Below are positions 1 to 8,115 of a stretch of DNA of 17,705 bases, one piece after another (the first letter of the stretch is position 1; every line of letters begins with the position of its first letter). Under the pieces are notes generated by a model that was not told where the DNA came from, searched no databases, and saw only the letters and a list, made by a program, of their open reading frames with translations. The DNA lies in NCBI GenBank assembly GCA_023436145.1, contig JAEZKP010000026.1, forward strand, positions 1 through 17,705, read 5' to 3'. This stretch comes from Fibrobacterota bacterium (GTDB lineage Bacteria > Fibrobacterota > Chitinivibrionia > Chitinivibrionales > Chitinispirillaceae). The translations under genes were made by a program, and so were the position numbers.

Positions 1-75
1 GAATATCGATTAAACGATTAAAATTTGACGTTTAATTCGATGGAATCGCTTGTTTTTGAAGGAGATAAGCGTGGT

Positions 76-101
76 CCGACCCTCTCTCCCGAGAGGGTCG
101 G
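76..101 (-). terminator. Perfect 10-bp hairpin after the lipoprotein gene, possible terminator
   Basis: Positions 76-85 and 92-101 are a perfect 10-bp inverted repeat around a 6-nt loop. It starts 10 bp past the stop codon of the lipoprotein gene. Neither side has a run of T, so it is not a classical intrinsic terminator. It could be a processing or Rho-linked hairpin, or a dispersed palindrome. Confidence 0.35.
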
Positions 102-110
102 TTCGCCCCC

Positions 111-941
111 TCATAGCTGGCAGTCCTCTTCGGTGATAGCCACGTCAAACTCTCCAGTGAACTGTATCTTGTCATTTTGTGCAGTAAATGTTCCTTTCAC
201 CTTTGATACGGTCCGCTCTGTAATTGTGATGCTTCCACTTCCGCACCCCACACATTCGGGGTAGTCAGGCCGGAACCGTATCACTCCTGCATCACTTCCA
301 TACGCATACTCCACTCCAACGAACCTGTTGACATCCTCTTTAGCATTAATAAAAAGTTCGTGCTTACCAACAGTAACTGGAACATCCCTGAAGTTAAGTG
401 CTATTGATGGCAGGCCTTCTCCCATTCCGATGATCATGAACTGCTGTTTATCACCGATAACTGCGCAGTCCACAACGGCAAAAACGTCAATTACTGCTCC
501 GCCATTTACCGAAACTTTCATATTTGGAGTTTTATTTCCACCATTCCCGTTATCGTTACTGCCTGAACTGCCTTCTTTTATGTAGTCATTATATTTTTGA
601 TACAATGAAGCGGAGGCATTGCAGGATATCGTTACATAATTAATTTCATTATTATCGGAATAGGTTACAACAGGCATTCCATGCTCAATTTTCCAGGTAA
701 ACTCTCTGGAGTGGTCAGCACTGACCTGATGGGTACCGGTACTGTTTACCCGATACTCTATATTTTGTCTGAAATCAACGCCTGGCTCTTTCTGGATCCA
801 TTTTCCGATAAGACAGTCCGGAACATCTTTTTCGGGATTCACTATTGGGTTTTCTTCCCTGCAAGACCATAAAAAGATAAAAGTTAAAGAGATAACAACC
901 ACAGTAAGCTTGGCAGCATTATGCTTCCATCTGTTTTGCAT
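111..941 (-). CDS. Predicted lipoprotein of unknown function
   Basis: This encodes 276 residues. The N-terminus has a basic stretch, a hydrophobic segment (about residues 11-25) and a lipobox-like LWSC with the lipidated cysteine at about residue 27, so I infer a membrane-anchored lipoprotein. A Ser/Gly/Asn-rich linker (about residues 122-138) separates an N-terminal part from a C-terminal domain. The C-terminal part ends in beta-strand-like sequence with a GTFTAQ...GEFDV pattern, which recalls DUF6252-type small lipoproteins of Bacteroidota; that resemblance is from memory and weak. The start is an ATG with GGAG 6 bp upstream. It stands alone, with about 380 bp separating it from the GLUG gene. 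I do not recognise a function. Confidence 0.75.
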   Translation of the reverse strand: MQNRWKHNAAKLTVVVISLTFIFLWSCREENPIVNPEKDVPDCLIGKWIQKEPGVDFRQNIEYRVNSTGTHQVSADHSREFTWKIEHGMPVVTYSDNNEINYVTISCNASASLYQKYNDYIKEGSSGSNDNGNGGNKTPNMKVSVNGGAVIDVFAVVDCAVIGDKQQFMIIGMGEGLPSIALNFRDVPVTVGKHELFINAKEDVNRFVGVEYAYGSDAGVIRFRPDYPECVGCGSGSITITERTVSKVKGTFTAQNDKIQFTGEFDVAITEEDCQL

Positions 942-944
942 AGA

Positions 945-1320
945 TTACTCCATATTGTTTTTAAGAAAGCGAAAAGACTTTATTTTTAACTATTAAGATT
1001 AAAGATAATGCTTGCATTTGGCAGCATCAAGCTTTTCTGTTAAGTTATTATAAAGACAATTTAATACTACAGAAGATCAGGTGAATACCAGCTCTTTACT
1101 TTTGAACATCTGTTATGAAATTCACGGAATAGAAGCAGAGTTTTATGTAAATTACGATTAGATTTTACAAATAGTATGCCCTATCCTATGGTTTAAGAAG
1201 TTGACGAGCCAAGTCAAAATCATTCATGCTTCCAATAGATTTGTAATAACCCTCATGTGCTTCCAAATTCTTCAGTTTCTTTCGGTTAATGTTTCCTTCC
1301 AGATAACACCCGAATCCCTC
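945..1320. other. Intergenic gap with one possible coding remnant
   Basis: This AT-rich gap lies between the lipoprotein start and the GLUG stop. I see no RNA gene and no clear terminator. The only notable content is a minus-strand stretch at 1186-1320 that stays open for 44 codons directly after, and in frame with, the GLUG stop codon. It has no obvious start or ribosome binding site and may be a decayed gene end or chance. Confidence 0.4.
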
Positions 1321-3972
1321 TTACCGGATAAAACTCACACTGCACTTCCCACCACTCCCCTTCTGTTCTCTCATTTCCGCGATATATAGCCCAGAAACCA
1401 ATCCCTCCAGTCTGACAATCCCGGAACCCTTAAGATTTGAATATTTCCTAACCATCTGTCCTTTACTGTTAAAGAGAACCAGATCGGCTTTCTGTTTCCC
1501 TTCCGGGATGCGGTATGAAAGTGTACCGTTACCAATCCTGAAAAGACCTCTTTGCTTATGATCAGATACTCTTATTGATGGTTTGACAATAGTCAGCAAT
1601 CCCTTTTTCAGTGCAGGATAAGAAACAGTCTCGGTGATTGTCCAGACAGAATCAAAATTCCACCCGGCAAAAGTTCCTTTCTGTTTCAATTCACTATCGG
1701 TTTTGCCACTAATATTGCCCGACTGAGGTTCTGTAGTATTGTGATCACTTCCTATGGCAGCAAGACCGGCATTGATCTTGTCGCTTTTCAGATAATAACA
1801 ATTCAGAAATGATTTGTAATTTTCGCCCGAAAACCCACCAACACGAGTATCGGTTCCTGTCATACTTACCGATCCCACGGAATAACAGTTCTCAATTACC
1901 CCGGAACTGTATCCAATAAAACCACCAGCTACTGCCGAGCCTCCGGATACACTTACATCGCCAGTGCAAAATGCATCCCTGATCGTTCCACCTGAACTGG
2001 TGTACATTCTACCCACCAAACCACCAGCATTTGCCAATGTACCATTTGCAGATATATTTCCGGTCGCATAACTCAAGGTGATAAGACCGCCGGCAGCGTC
2101 ATTTTTGGATAACTGCCAGTTCACACCTGCCAACCCTCCGGCGCTGTTTGCCCGACCTTCTGAAAAGACCTCTCCTGAAGCGTAGCAATTGGTAATACTG
2201 CCCTGATTTAAACCTGCCAGCCCTCCGGCATTGGAACATTTACAGGTTATTTTTCCGGTTGCATAACATTCAATAATCCTGCCCTGACTATTCTTACCCA
2301 CTAATCCACCAACACCATCGCTGGTACTTCTGGTAACAGAATCTATCTGCTCAGAATGACAATTTGCCGTTGAATAACATTTTTGAATTGTTCCACCATT
2401 ATCTCCCACCAGTCCACCTACCAGCCGGTTTATTCCATTAAATCCACCCAAAAGATCGGTTGCTCTAACCTTGCCTTTAGTGTAACAATCCCTGATAACC
2501 GATCTGCTTACCACCCTGCTGCAAAGTATACCAACAGTATTTAATCCAGTGATCCATTTATTTGCATCCCCTTCAACCCCAAGTCTGCTTATAGTTCCAT
2601 AACATATGTTTATCAGACCGGCATAGACCTCGTAGGGTCGCTCTATCCATAGTCCCCTGATACAATATCCCGCTCCGTCCAGGTTACCATTTAATATCTC
2701 CACCGGAAGCCATCCACATCCATTGTTATACCCGGTTCCCGATGATGACAAATAAGTTGAAAGATCGATATCCGAGCCAAGTCTGAAGTAAAGCGATGAA
2801 TCGGCTCCGAAATAATTCAATGCCTGAAGCTGTTCCGGAGTGGTAATAACAAACGGAGAGCTTTCGGTTCCCTGGCCACTGTAAATTTCAGTTGCAGGTT
2901 TAAGTGATGGGAAAGGGTAACCGTTATTCACAGAAAGATCAATTTTCCATACCAAATCAAAATCCCACCATGGAAATGTGGCTTTGCTTTTAAAACCAGA
3001 GGCATTTATGGCATAGGTATTACGCAGTTGATCTTTTTTGTCCTCCCCCAAACCGGATAATTGCAGATTGATATCGGTGTCTTTCAAAAAATAGCAGCTA
3101 TTAATACTTCCTTCATTAACACCGGCAACCCCTCCGCTTAGAGAATCACCAGTTATTTTTGACAAAGAATAGGAGTTACATAATCTTGCGGTATTATCAC
3201 CGTATCCCAGTATACCACCAACATAGGTTTTACCGGTAACAGTACCAGATGAGAAACTGTTGAGAACCGTGGTGACACCCATATCAGACATTCCAATTAA
3301 TCCCCCAACTCTATCCCCGCCTGTAACAGTGGAATTGGTCTGGCAGAATACAATCCAGCTACGATTACTGGCTCTTCCACATACACCACCGCATTTCCCC
3401 TCAGATGCATTTATGATTGCATTTACCGAGCAAGACTGTATGGTTCCCCAGTTGGACCCCGCTATTCCACCGATATTCGATTCACCCCGAATGGTACCTG
3501 TTACCTTACAATTAATAATCAGCCCATACGCGGCAAAACCACAAACCGCACCTACCGATATCCCACCGGTTACCGTTTTTCCATCCGGTATCTCAATCGT
3601 AAGATTCTTTATGATAGCATCACTTGTAACACCAAAGAGGCCTACGTCTTCCATTGAAGGTCTCTCTATCCATAACCCTTTGATTTTGTATCCTGCACCA
3701 TCGTAAAATCCTTTAAAAGGAGCACCGTTTTTCGCTATCGGAAGCCAGCCCATTCCGGCCGTACTGGTACAGGTATCAAGGTATTCTGTTAAATCGATAT
3801 CATTAGTCTGGACAAAATGTTTAGTCGAGAAAGCATCTTTTACAATTAAAGCCAGATCATCGGGAGTTGATATTTTGTAAGGGTTTTGCTTTGTTCCATC
3901 TCCTCCGGAATATTGGGCATTAACGACAAATATTGAAATGAAAAGCACAAGGCAGCTCAGTTTGATGAACAT
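1321..3972 (-). CDS. Secreted GLUG-repeat protein with C-terminal sorting-tail-like domain
   Basis: This 883-residue protein begins with a signal peptide (about residues 1-19, ending VVNA-Q). The body is two tandem modules, about residues 20-358 and 363-790. Each opens with an xYSGxGTxxxPxxIxTPxxL-type strand, then a DIDLxxYL...GWLP...GAGYxIxGLWIERP segment, and then repeated GLUG motifs (VGGLVG...I..CYATG type). Each closes with a W-x-FD-x-VW...YP-x-L segment. GLUG repeats are found in bacterial surface adhesins and S-layer-associated or IgA-peptidase-like proteins. The last ~85 residues (LVLFNSKGQMVRKY...GLVSGLYIAEM) look like a Por/T9SS-type sorting domain, so I infer export and surface attachment. 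The start is an ATG with AAGGAG just upstream. Ligand or substrate is unknown. Confidence 0.88.
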   Translation of the reverse strand: MFIKLSCLVLFISIFVVNAQYSGGDGTKQNPYKISTPDDLALIVKDAFSTKHFVQTNDIDLTEYLDTCTSTAGMGWLPIAKNGAPFKGFYDGAGYKIKGLWIERPSMEDVGLFGVTSDAIIKNLTIEIPDGKTVTGGISVGAVCGFAAYGLIINCKVTGTIRGESNIGGIAGSNWGTIQSCSVNAIINASEGKCGGVCGRASNRSWIVFCQTNSTVTGGDRVGGLIGMSDMGVTTVLNSFSSGTVTGKTYVGGILGYGDNTARLCNSYSLSKITGDSLSGGVAGVNEGSINSCYFLKDTDINLQLSGLGEDKKDQLRNTYAINASGFKSKATFPWWDFDLVWKIDLSVNNGYPFPSLKPATEIYSGQGTESSPFVITTPEQLQALNYFGADSSLYFRLGSDIDLSTYLSSSGTGYNNGCGWLPVEILNGNLDGAGYCIRGLWIERPYEVYAGLINICYGTISRLGVEGDANKWITGLNTVGILCSRVVSRSVIRDCYTKGKVRATDLLGGFNGINRLVGGLVGDNGGTIQKCYSTANCHSEQIDSVTRSTSDGVGGLVGKNSQGRIIECYATGKITCKCSNAGGLAGLNQGSITNCYASGEVFSEGRANSAGGLAGVNWQLSKNDAAGGLITLSYATGNISANGTLANAGGLVGRMYTSSGGTIRDAFCTGDVSVSGGSAVAGGFIGYSSGVIENCYSVGSVSMTGTDTRVGGFSGENYKSFLNCYYLKSDKINAGLAAIGSDHNTTEPQSGNISGKTDSELKQKGTFAGWNFDSVWTITETVSYPALKKGLLTIVKPSIRVSDHKQRGLFRIGNGTLSYRIPEGKQKADLVLFNSKGQMVRKYSNLKGSGIVRLEGLVSGLYIAEMREQKGSGGKCSVSFIR

Positions 3973-4402
3973 GATTCTCCTTTTTTAAAAATCCCTCTCC
4001 TGCTCGTGGGAGAAACGTATTGTGAAGCGATAATAAATGAATATAAACAACAATATTTAATCGTAAAAGAATATAAAACCGGAAATAAATAATAAGAAAA
4101 AAATCGGTAACAATCAGGAAAAAACAGATTATAGACGCTAACCAGATAAAAAAAACGCAGATCTTTCTAATGTTTAGATATTTTATCCGATCGTTCTCCT
4201 GATTAGATATCGTTTTGATATTTAGTTCTTATTTCTCTTATTTGAATTTCCAGATTATCACCAATTTAATTTTACTCTTTTTTTTATGTATAACTCCAGA
4301 AAAAATGGTTTTGATCAAAACCGGCATCAAAATGTTTACAATTCATATATTTCCTAACCCTATAGAAGCTTATAAATATATCAGAAGGTGCATAACTCTT
4401 AC
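3973..4402. other. AT-rich intergenic region upstream of the GLUG gene
   Basis: This is the probable promoter region and leader of the GLUG gene. It is very AT-rich with poly-A and poly-T runs, and I could not pick a single convincing promoter. A 5-bp hairpin (3996-4000 with 4009-4013) lies in the leader close to the ribosome binding site. Short open frames here have no ribosome binding site or protein-like composition, and I see no gene. Confidence 0.4.
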
Positions 4403-4437
4403 GCATCCTTGCCCCAATAGGGGCAAAATATTTATAG
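4403..4437. repeat. Hairpin-centred dispersed-type repeat, copy 1
   Basis: This 35-nt unit has a GCATCC lead, a 7-bp hairpin (TTGCCCC, loop AATA, GGGGCAA) and the tail AATATTTATAG. It matches copy 2 at 4460-4493 in layout. It lies between two convergent-free genes that are both read on the minus strand, and it has no coding potential. It resembles short hairpin repeats scattered through many bacterial genomes; no search was run. Confidence 0.65.
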
Positions 4438-4459
4438 CAAAAATAGACCACGACCCGGG

Positions 4460-4493
4460 CATCATTGTCCCGTAGGGACAATATATTTGTAGT
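4460..4493. repeat. Hairpin-centred dispersed-type repeat, copy 2
   Basis: This 34-nt unit has a GCATCA lead, a 7-bp hairpin (TTGTCCC, loop GTA, GGGACAA) and the tail TATATTTGTAG. Compared with copy 1, one stem pair changes from C:G to T:A on both sides, so the pairing is kept. It starts 57 bp after copy 1 and sits 15 bp from the stop codon of the phosphatase-like gene. Confidence 0.65.
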
Positions 4494-4507
4494 CAAATAA
4501 ATTGACA

Positions 4508-5701
4508 CTAAAAAACCGGTATAATATCGTTTACAGAAAACTCACTGGTTTCCAATTTAACCAGATAATATCCTCCCGCCAATGAGTTTAAATTGAGGCG
4601 TTTTTTGTGTTGACCCGGAGACAGATAATTCTCTGGAATAGTCTTAATCATTTTTCCCTGCAGATCACAGATTGAAACAGTTAACCCCGAACCGGTACGA
4701 AGTTTAAAGGAAACGTCTACCGCTTTACCAGCCCCGAAGGCTGATATAATCGAGTAATCACAGTTTTTATAATGATTATTGCCAAAAATGTAAGACCCCG
4801 GTTTTTCAACCGATGCAGATAAAAGCGAATTACCGGTAGAAAGCGGAGTAGAGAATCCAAGCAGCTCTCCAATGGTTGGTGCAATATCAATTTGCTGTCT
4901 GTAAGATGAATCAATTACACCGGCTTTGGTATCAGGTCCTATCACCATGCACAACAGATGCCGGCACCCTTCACAATTGCATCCGTGGCTGGTGTAATCT
5001 TTCGTATGGCGACCATGGTCATTTACAACAATCAGTGTGGTGTTGTCCTTGTAATACGTATCATTCTGCAGCAGATCCCATACTAAGTAGATAATACTGT
5101 CCACCTGGTGGATTGAGTTGAGGTATCCCGGCCAGTTTCCCTCGTGGGCATTGGCATCAACCTGTCCAAAATTAATTATTGAAACGCGGGAATGATTGGT
5201 CGTAAGAACATTCCTGGTGTTTTCCCAGGTTTTAATGTCATCAGAATAATTATTGCCATAAAAAACTTTTGCACCAAACGGAGCACTATAATCTATATGG
5301 TTACTGTATGAAAGCATGGAAAGTTTATCTTTACCAAGAATAACTGCACACTCCTTATCAGAAGCCTTGGTTTTTTTTCTGAAATACTCGAACACTGTAG
5401 GTTTATCCGGTCGTTGCGATCCGTCATTGGTAATTTTCTGCCAGGAACCGGACAGAATAGTGGAGTGCCCGGAGCATGTAATAGTCATGCTGTCATTAAA
5501 AAAGTTGGTATATATCGTACCCAATTGGCGTAGCTTGTTCCACATAAACGGGATATACTGGTGAGTGGAATCCCCGAATGTTTCGCTGTATCGGGAGCCG
5601 TCAATAACAAGTATGACTACATTGCGAGTCTTGTATCCAAATGCCACATTACTGCCAAAAATGCATAACAGAAAAAAAATTATAGTTTTACATCGTTTCA
5701 T
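4508..5701 (-). CDS. Secreted alkaline-phosphatase-superfamily hydrolase with sorting-like tail
   Basis: This encodes 397 residues from an ATG chosen because it opens directly into a signal peptide (MKRCKTIIFFLLCIFGSNVAFG). A longer TTG-started version at 5755 has no ribosome binding site. The catalytic domain has the marks of the alkaline phosphatase/sulfatase/nucleotide pyrophosphatase fold: a metal aspartate in LVIDGSR (D34), a probable nucleophile T75 in TCSGHSTILSG, a DANAH metal motif, NDHGRH, and a later HGCNCEGCRH segment. A phospho- or sulfo-ester hydrolase acting outside the cytoplasm is likely; the substrate cannot be read from the sequence. The last ~75 residues (GLTVSICDLQGKMIKTI...LAGGYYLVKL) form a Por/T9SS-like C-terminal domain similar in plan to that of the GLUG protein. 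Confidence 0.85.
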   Translation of the reverse strand: MKRCKTIIFFLLCIFGSNVAFGYKTRNVVILVIDGSRYSETFGDSTHQYIPFMWNKLRQLGTIYTNFFNDSMTITCSGHSTILSGSWQKITNDGSQRPDKPTVFEYFRKKTKASDKECAVILGKDKLSMLSYSNHIDYSAPFGAKVFYGNNYSDDIKTWENTRNVLTTNHSRVSIINFGQVDANAHEGNWPGYLNSIHQVDSIIYLVWDLLQNDTYYKDNTTLIVVNDHGRHTKDYTSHGCNCEGCRHLLCMVIGPDTKAGVIDSSYRQQIDIAPTIGELLGFSTPLSTGNSLLSASVEKPGSYIFGNNHYKNCDYSIISAFGAGKAVDVSFKLRTGSGLTVSICDLQGKMIKTIPENYLSPGQHKKRLNLNSLAGGYYLVKLETSEFSVNDIIPVF

Positions 5702-5885
5702 ATATGCAAGTCCCGAATCTGAGATTACATTTCTGATTATAACATCGCCTATCAATAATTTATACTTGATTTTTATTAAAATGAGTTTTTTTAATTATGG
5801 CAATACAGCAACATATGCAGAATTAATTATGTATTATGAAGTTAGGAACAGAACACCTGGAATCAGGTTCCTGGCTGTAGTCCGG

Positions 5886-6248
5886 TTATCGGGATTCCTG
5901 AATGTATTGTTCGATTTGCGCCCTGGCTTCAATGGGATCAGCCACTTCGATGATCAGTTTTTCGTATGTGCTGTTGGTAAGTTCAACAATGATCGTTTTT
6001 TGAGGTCGAACGACATCCCAGAAATAAAGCTTTTTGGCTTGCGAGTAGGTCCCTGCTCTGATTACACCGGGCACATAGGTGCCCAACACCCGTATTCCTT
6101 TCCATACTCCCTTTACTGCTTCGGGATCATATTTAACATTAACCAGATTCTTTTTTGAGACTGTAATCTTATTTTTAAATGCAAAGAACTTGTGTATCCC
6201 CTTAACAATAAAATGAATCTGATCAGCCTGCGTTTGAATATTAACCAT
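5886..6248 (-). CDS. Small PH-domain-like hypothetical protein
   Basis: This encodes 120 residues with no signal peptide or membrane segment. The pattern of short beta strands, the central GTYVPGVIRAG...KLYFWDV segment and a closing helix (about residues 105-118) recalls small bacterial PH-like proteins; I base this on overall pattern, not on a catalytic motif. The ATG has AGGGGG about 7 bp upstream. It lies 29 bp after the peroxiredoxin gene on the same strand and is probably co-transcribed with it. A weak 5-bp hairpin (5855-5868) follows the stop. Function is unknown. Confidence 0.7.
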   Translation of the reverse strand: MVNIQTQADQIHFIVKGIHKFFAFKNKITVSKKNLVNVKYDPEAVKGVWKGIRVLGTYVPGVIRAGTYSQAKKLYFWDVVRPQKTIIVELTNSTYEKLIIEVADPIEARAQIEQYIQESR

Positions 6249-6277
6249 TGATGCCCCCTCTAATCATTGCATCAGTC

Positions 6278-6745
6278 TCATAATCCGCCCAACTCTTTTT
6301 CTGCATTGGTAACCGTATCTTTAGGTGAAACCTTATACCATGCGTTAATTATTACTCCATTTTCATCCACCAGAAAACTCGATCTGATGATCCCCATGTA
6401 CTTTTTTCCGTACATGTTTTTCTCTCCCCACACCCCATAGGCTTCAGCTACCTTATGTTCCGGATCGGACAATAACGGAAAACCAAGATCATATTTTTTG
6501 TCAAATTCCATCTGTTTTTCAGGAAGATCCGGACTTATCCCCAACACATCAACCCCTTTAATATTCAAAGAGGGCTTTGCATCCCGTACCGAACAGGACT
6601 GCGCCGTGCAACCGGAAGTGAGTGCCTTAGGATAGAAATAAATCAACACCTTATGACCTCTGTAACTGCTCAAGCTGACTTGTTTACCATTCTGATCAGT
6701 AAGACTGAAATCCGGGGCTATCAATCCCTTTTTTAATTTATCCAT
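6278..6745 (-). CDS. bcp: Thioredoxin-dependent peroxiredoxin, PrxQ/Bcp type
   Basis: This 155-residue protein has the usual length for the PrxQ/Bcp family, which reduces hydrogen peroxide and organic peroxides in the cytoplasm using thioredoxin. The N-terminus APDFSLTDQNGKQVSLSSYRG and the active-site region YFYPKALTSGCTAQSC are diagnostic. C46 is the expected peroxidatic cysteine and C51 the resolving cysteine, five residues apart as in atypical 2-Cys PrxQ. The usual TPGCT motif reads TSGCT here, a mild change. Later segments (LGISPD, FPLLSDPEHKVAEAYGVWGEK, RSSFLVDENG) also fit. The ATG has GGTGGAGT 4-5 bp upstream. A candidate promoter (TTGTGA/TATAAC, 15-bp spacing) lies at 6769-6795 but is weak. 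It heads a two-gene unit with the PH-like gene. Confidence 0.93.
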   Translation of the reverse strand: MDKLKKGLIAPDFSLTDQNGKQVSLSSYRGHKVLIYFYPKALTSGCTAQSCSVRDAKPSLNIKGVDVLGISPDLPEKQMEFDKKYDLGFPLLSDPEHKVAEAYGVWGEKNMYGKKYMGIIRSSFLVDENGVIINAWYKVSPKDTVTNAEKELGGL

Positions 6746-6841
6746 TTTTACTCCACCAAAATATTTGAGTTATACCTATAAAAACAGGTTCACAAGTCTA
6801 AATAACCTGAAAAATGTGTATGATTCAATCAGATAGCAAAC

Positions 6842-6869
6842 AAAAAGGGGTGATTACCACCCCTTTTTT
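6842..6869 (-). terminator. Intrinsic terminator of the LRR gene
   Basis: A GC-rich 6-bp stem (6847-6852 with 6858-6863) around a 5-nt loop is flanked by runs of A and T, which extend the stem. It gives a T-run on the minus strand right after the LRR stop codon (6869-6871). Its symmetry would let it work in both directions. Confidence 0.85.
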
Positions 6870-7597
6870 CACCAGCACTTCTGTGCAGATTTGTATTGTT
6901 TATCTTTCTTTAGAGCCCAGGTATTGAGCTTTGCACTGAGATTGCATAGCTTATTTCCGATAAAATCCACGTAGGTCAGTTTTTTCATATTTATTATACC
7001 TTCAGGAAGCGTTGTCAGCCGATTATCCTTGAGATATAACTCCTCCAGTGAATTCATAGCAGTAAGCCCCTCAGGAAGTGACTCCAGCTTGTTTCCCCAT
7101 AATCTCAGAAATCTAACATTCACCAGTTTACCTATAGTTGACGGTATCGAAACCAGACGGTTATGGCGAAGATCCAGGTCAACCAGGTTTACCAGTGAAC
7201 CAATCTCCTCCGGTAGGGAATCCAGACGGTTACTGGATGCATTGAGTTTCTGCAGATTTGTGCAATTGCCGATCTGCGGTGGAATCCTGGAAATAATGTT
7301 TCCTGAACAGTCAAAACTGCGCAGGTAGGTCAGTTTGCCGATATCCGCAGGAATCATACTGATACCATCTTTACTGATATCTCTGTTTGACAGATTAAGT
7401 GAAACCACATTGCCATCTTCGACAGTGGTCACCTCCTGAAGACTGAGATTGGTAATTCCGCATTGATCAAGGATGGACCTAACCACGCTCATCTGATCAA
7501 CCGGTGCGGAAACAATACTGGATGAATCGGGCTGCTCCTGCTGAGCGAAACTCAATCCAGCCAGGAAACCGACCAGGAAGACTGAAACTTTTCTCAT
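6869..7597 (-). CDS. Secreted leucine-rich-repeat protein
   Basis: This encodes 242 residues. A signal peptide (about residues 1-18, ending LSFA-Q) shows export. From about residue 67 to 220 there are about six 23-residue leucine-rich repeats of the bacterial LPxxIGxLxxLxxLxLxxNxL type, giving a curved solenoid that usually binds proteins or other ligands. The region before the repeats (about 25-65) carries an LNLSNRDIS segment that looks like a capping repeat. The C-terminal tail is Lys-rich and ends in CW. The ATG has GGAGGG 7 bp upstream. It has its own terminator and stands alone. Binding partner is unknown; no anchor is visible. Confidence 0.85.
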   Translation of the reverse strand: MRKVSVFLVGFLAGLSFAQQEQPDSSSIVSAPVDQMSVVRSILDQCGITNLSLQEVTTVEDGNVVSLNLSNRDISKDGISMIPADIGKLTYLRSFDCSGNIISRIPPQIGNCTNLQKLNASSNRLDSLPEEIGSLVNLVDLDLRHNRLVSIPSTIGKLVNVRFLRLWGNKLESLPEGLTAMNSLEELYLKDNRLTTLPEGIINMKKLTYVDFIGNKLCNLSAKLNTWALKKDKQYKSAQKCW

Positions 7598-8115
7598 AAA
7601 ACCCTCCTATATATAAAAAATAACCAGCAATACCCAAAAAGTATATAAGGGAGCCTGGCTCATCAAGGTTTAATTGCGATTTCAGGATGTTTTCAGTTTT
7701 TATAACACAAAACGCCACTATCAAATTCCCGGTTTTCTGTTTTTTCCGCCTGCATTCAATTCTTCCTATAATTAATGTACCTCGTGTAACTCTGCTTATA
7801 AACAGGACTTACCGTTGTCTATCTTTCATTTTTATAGAACAGATAGCCATTCGACACCGCACTCATCTCCATTCATGTAGCCGGAGATGATTGATTCAAG
7901 AGATAGTGCTGATACCGGATATTTATGCATTATTTGACATATCTAAATTGTCCAGACAACTGTTTCTGGCAAGGATAAACGGCGACTATCTGGAATTCAA
8001 CATACCACTATTAATTGCCGGTAAATAAGTCGGTAAAATTCTGAAAACAGGTTTCGTGAATCCAGCTACTATTTACGATTCTGAGTTTTCTTCACTTCAA
8101 TATTTTACTGTGGTT
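7598..8115. other. Intergenic region between the polymerase stop and the LRR gene
   Basis: This 518-bp AT-rich stretch must hold the LRR promoter on the minus strand and the end of the mutasome transcript. I see no protein-like frame, no tRNA and no convincing terminator for the polymerase gene. One 8-bp inverted repeat (7863-7870 with 7883-7890, 12-nt loop) is present but lacks a T-run. Confidence 0.4.

Noticed and set aside
4284..4508. 74-codon minus-strand open frame
   Set aside because: It runs through both hairpin repeats and AT-rich DNA, has no ribosome binding site and no protein-like pattern.
5702..5755. Longer phosphatase-like protein from the TTG at 5755
   Set aside because: There is no ribosome binding site, and the signal peptide would become internal. 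The ATG at 5701 gives a normal secreted N-terminus.
7863..7890. Hairpin as terminator of the polymerase gene
   Set aside because: It is over 200 bp past the stop, has a 12-nt loop and no T-run on either strand.
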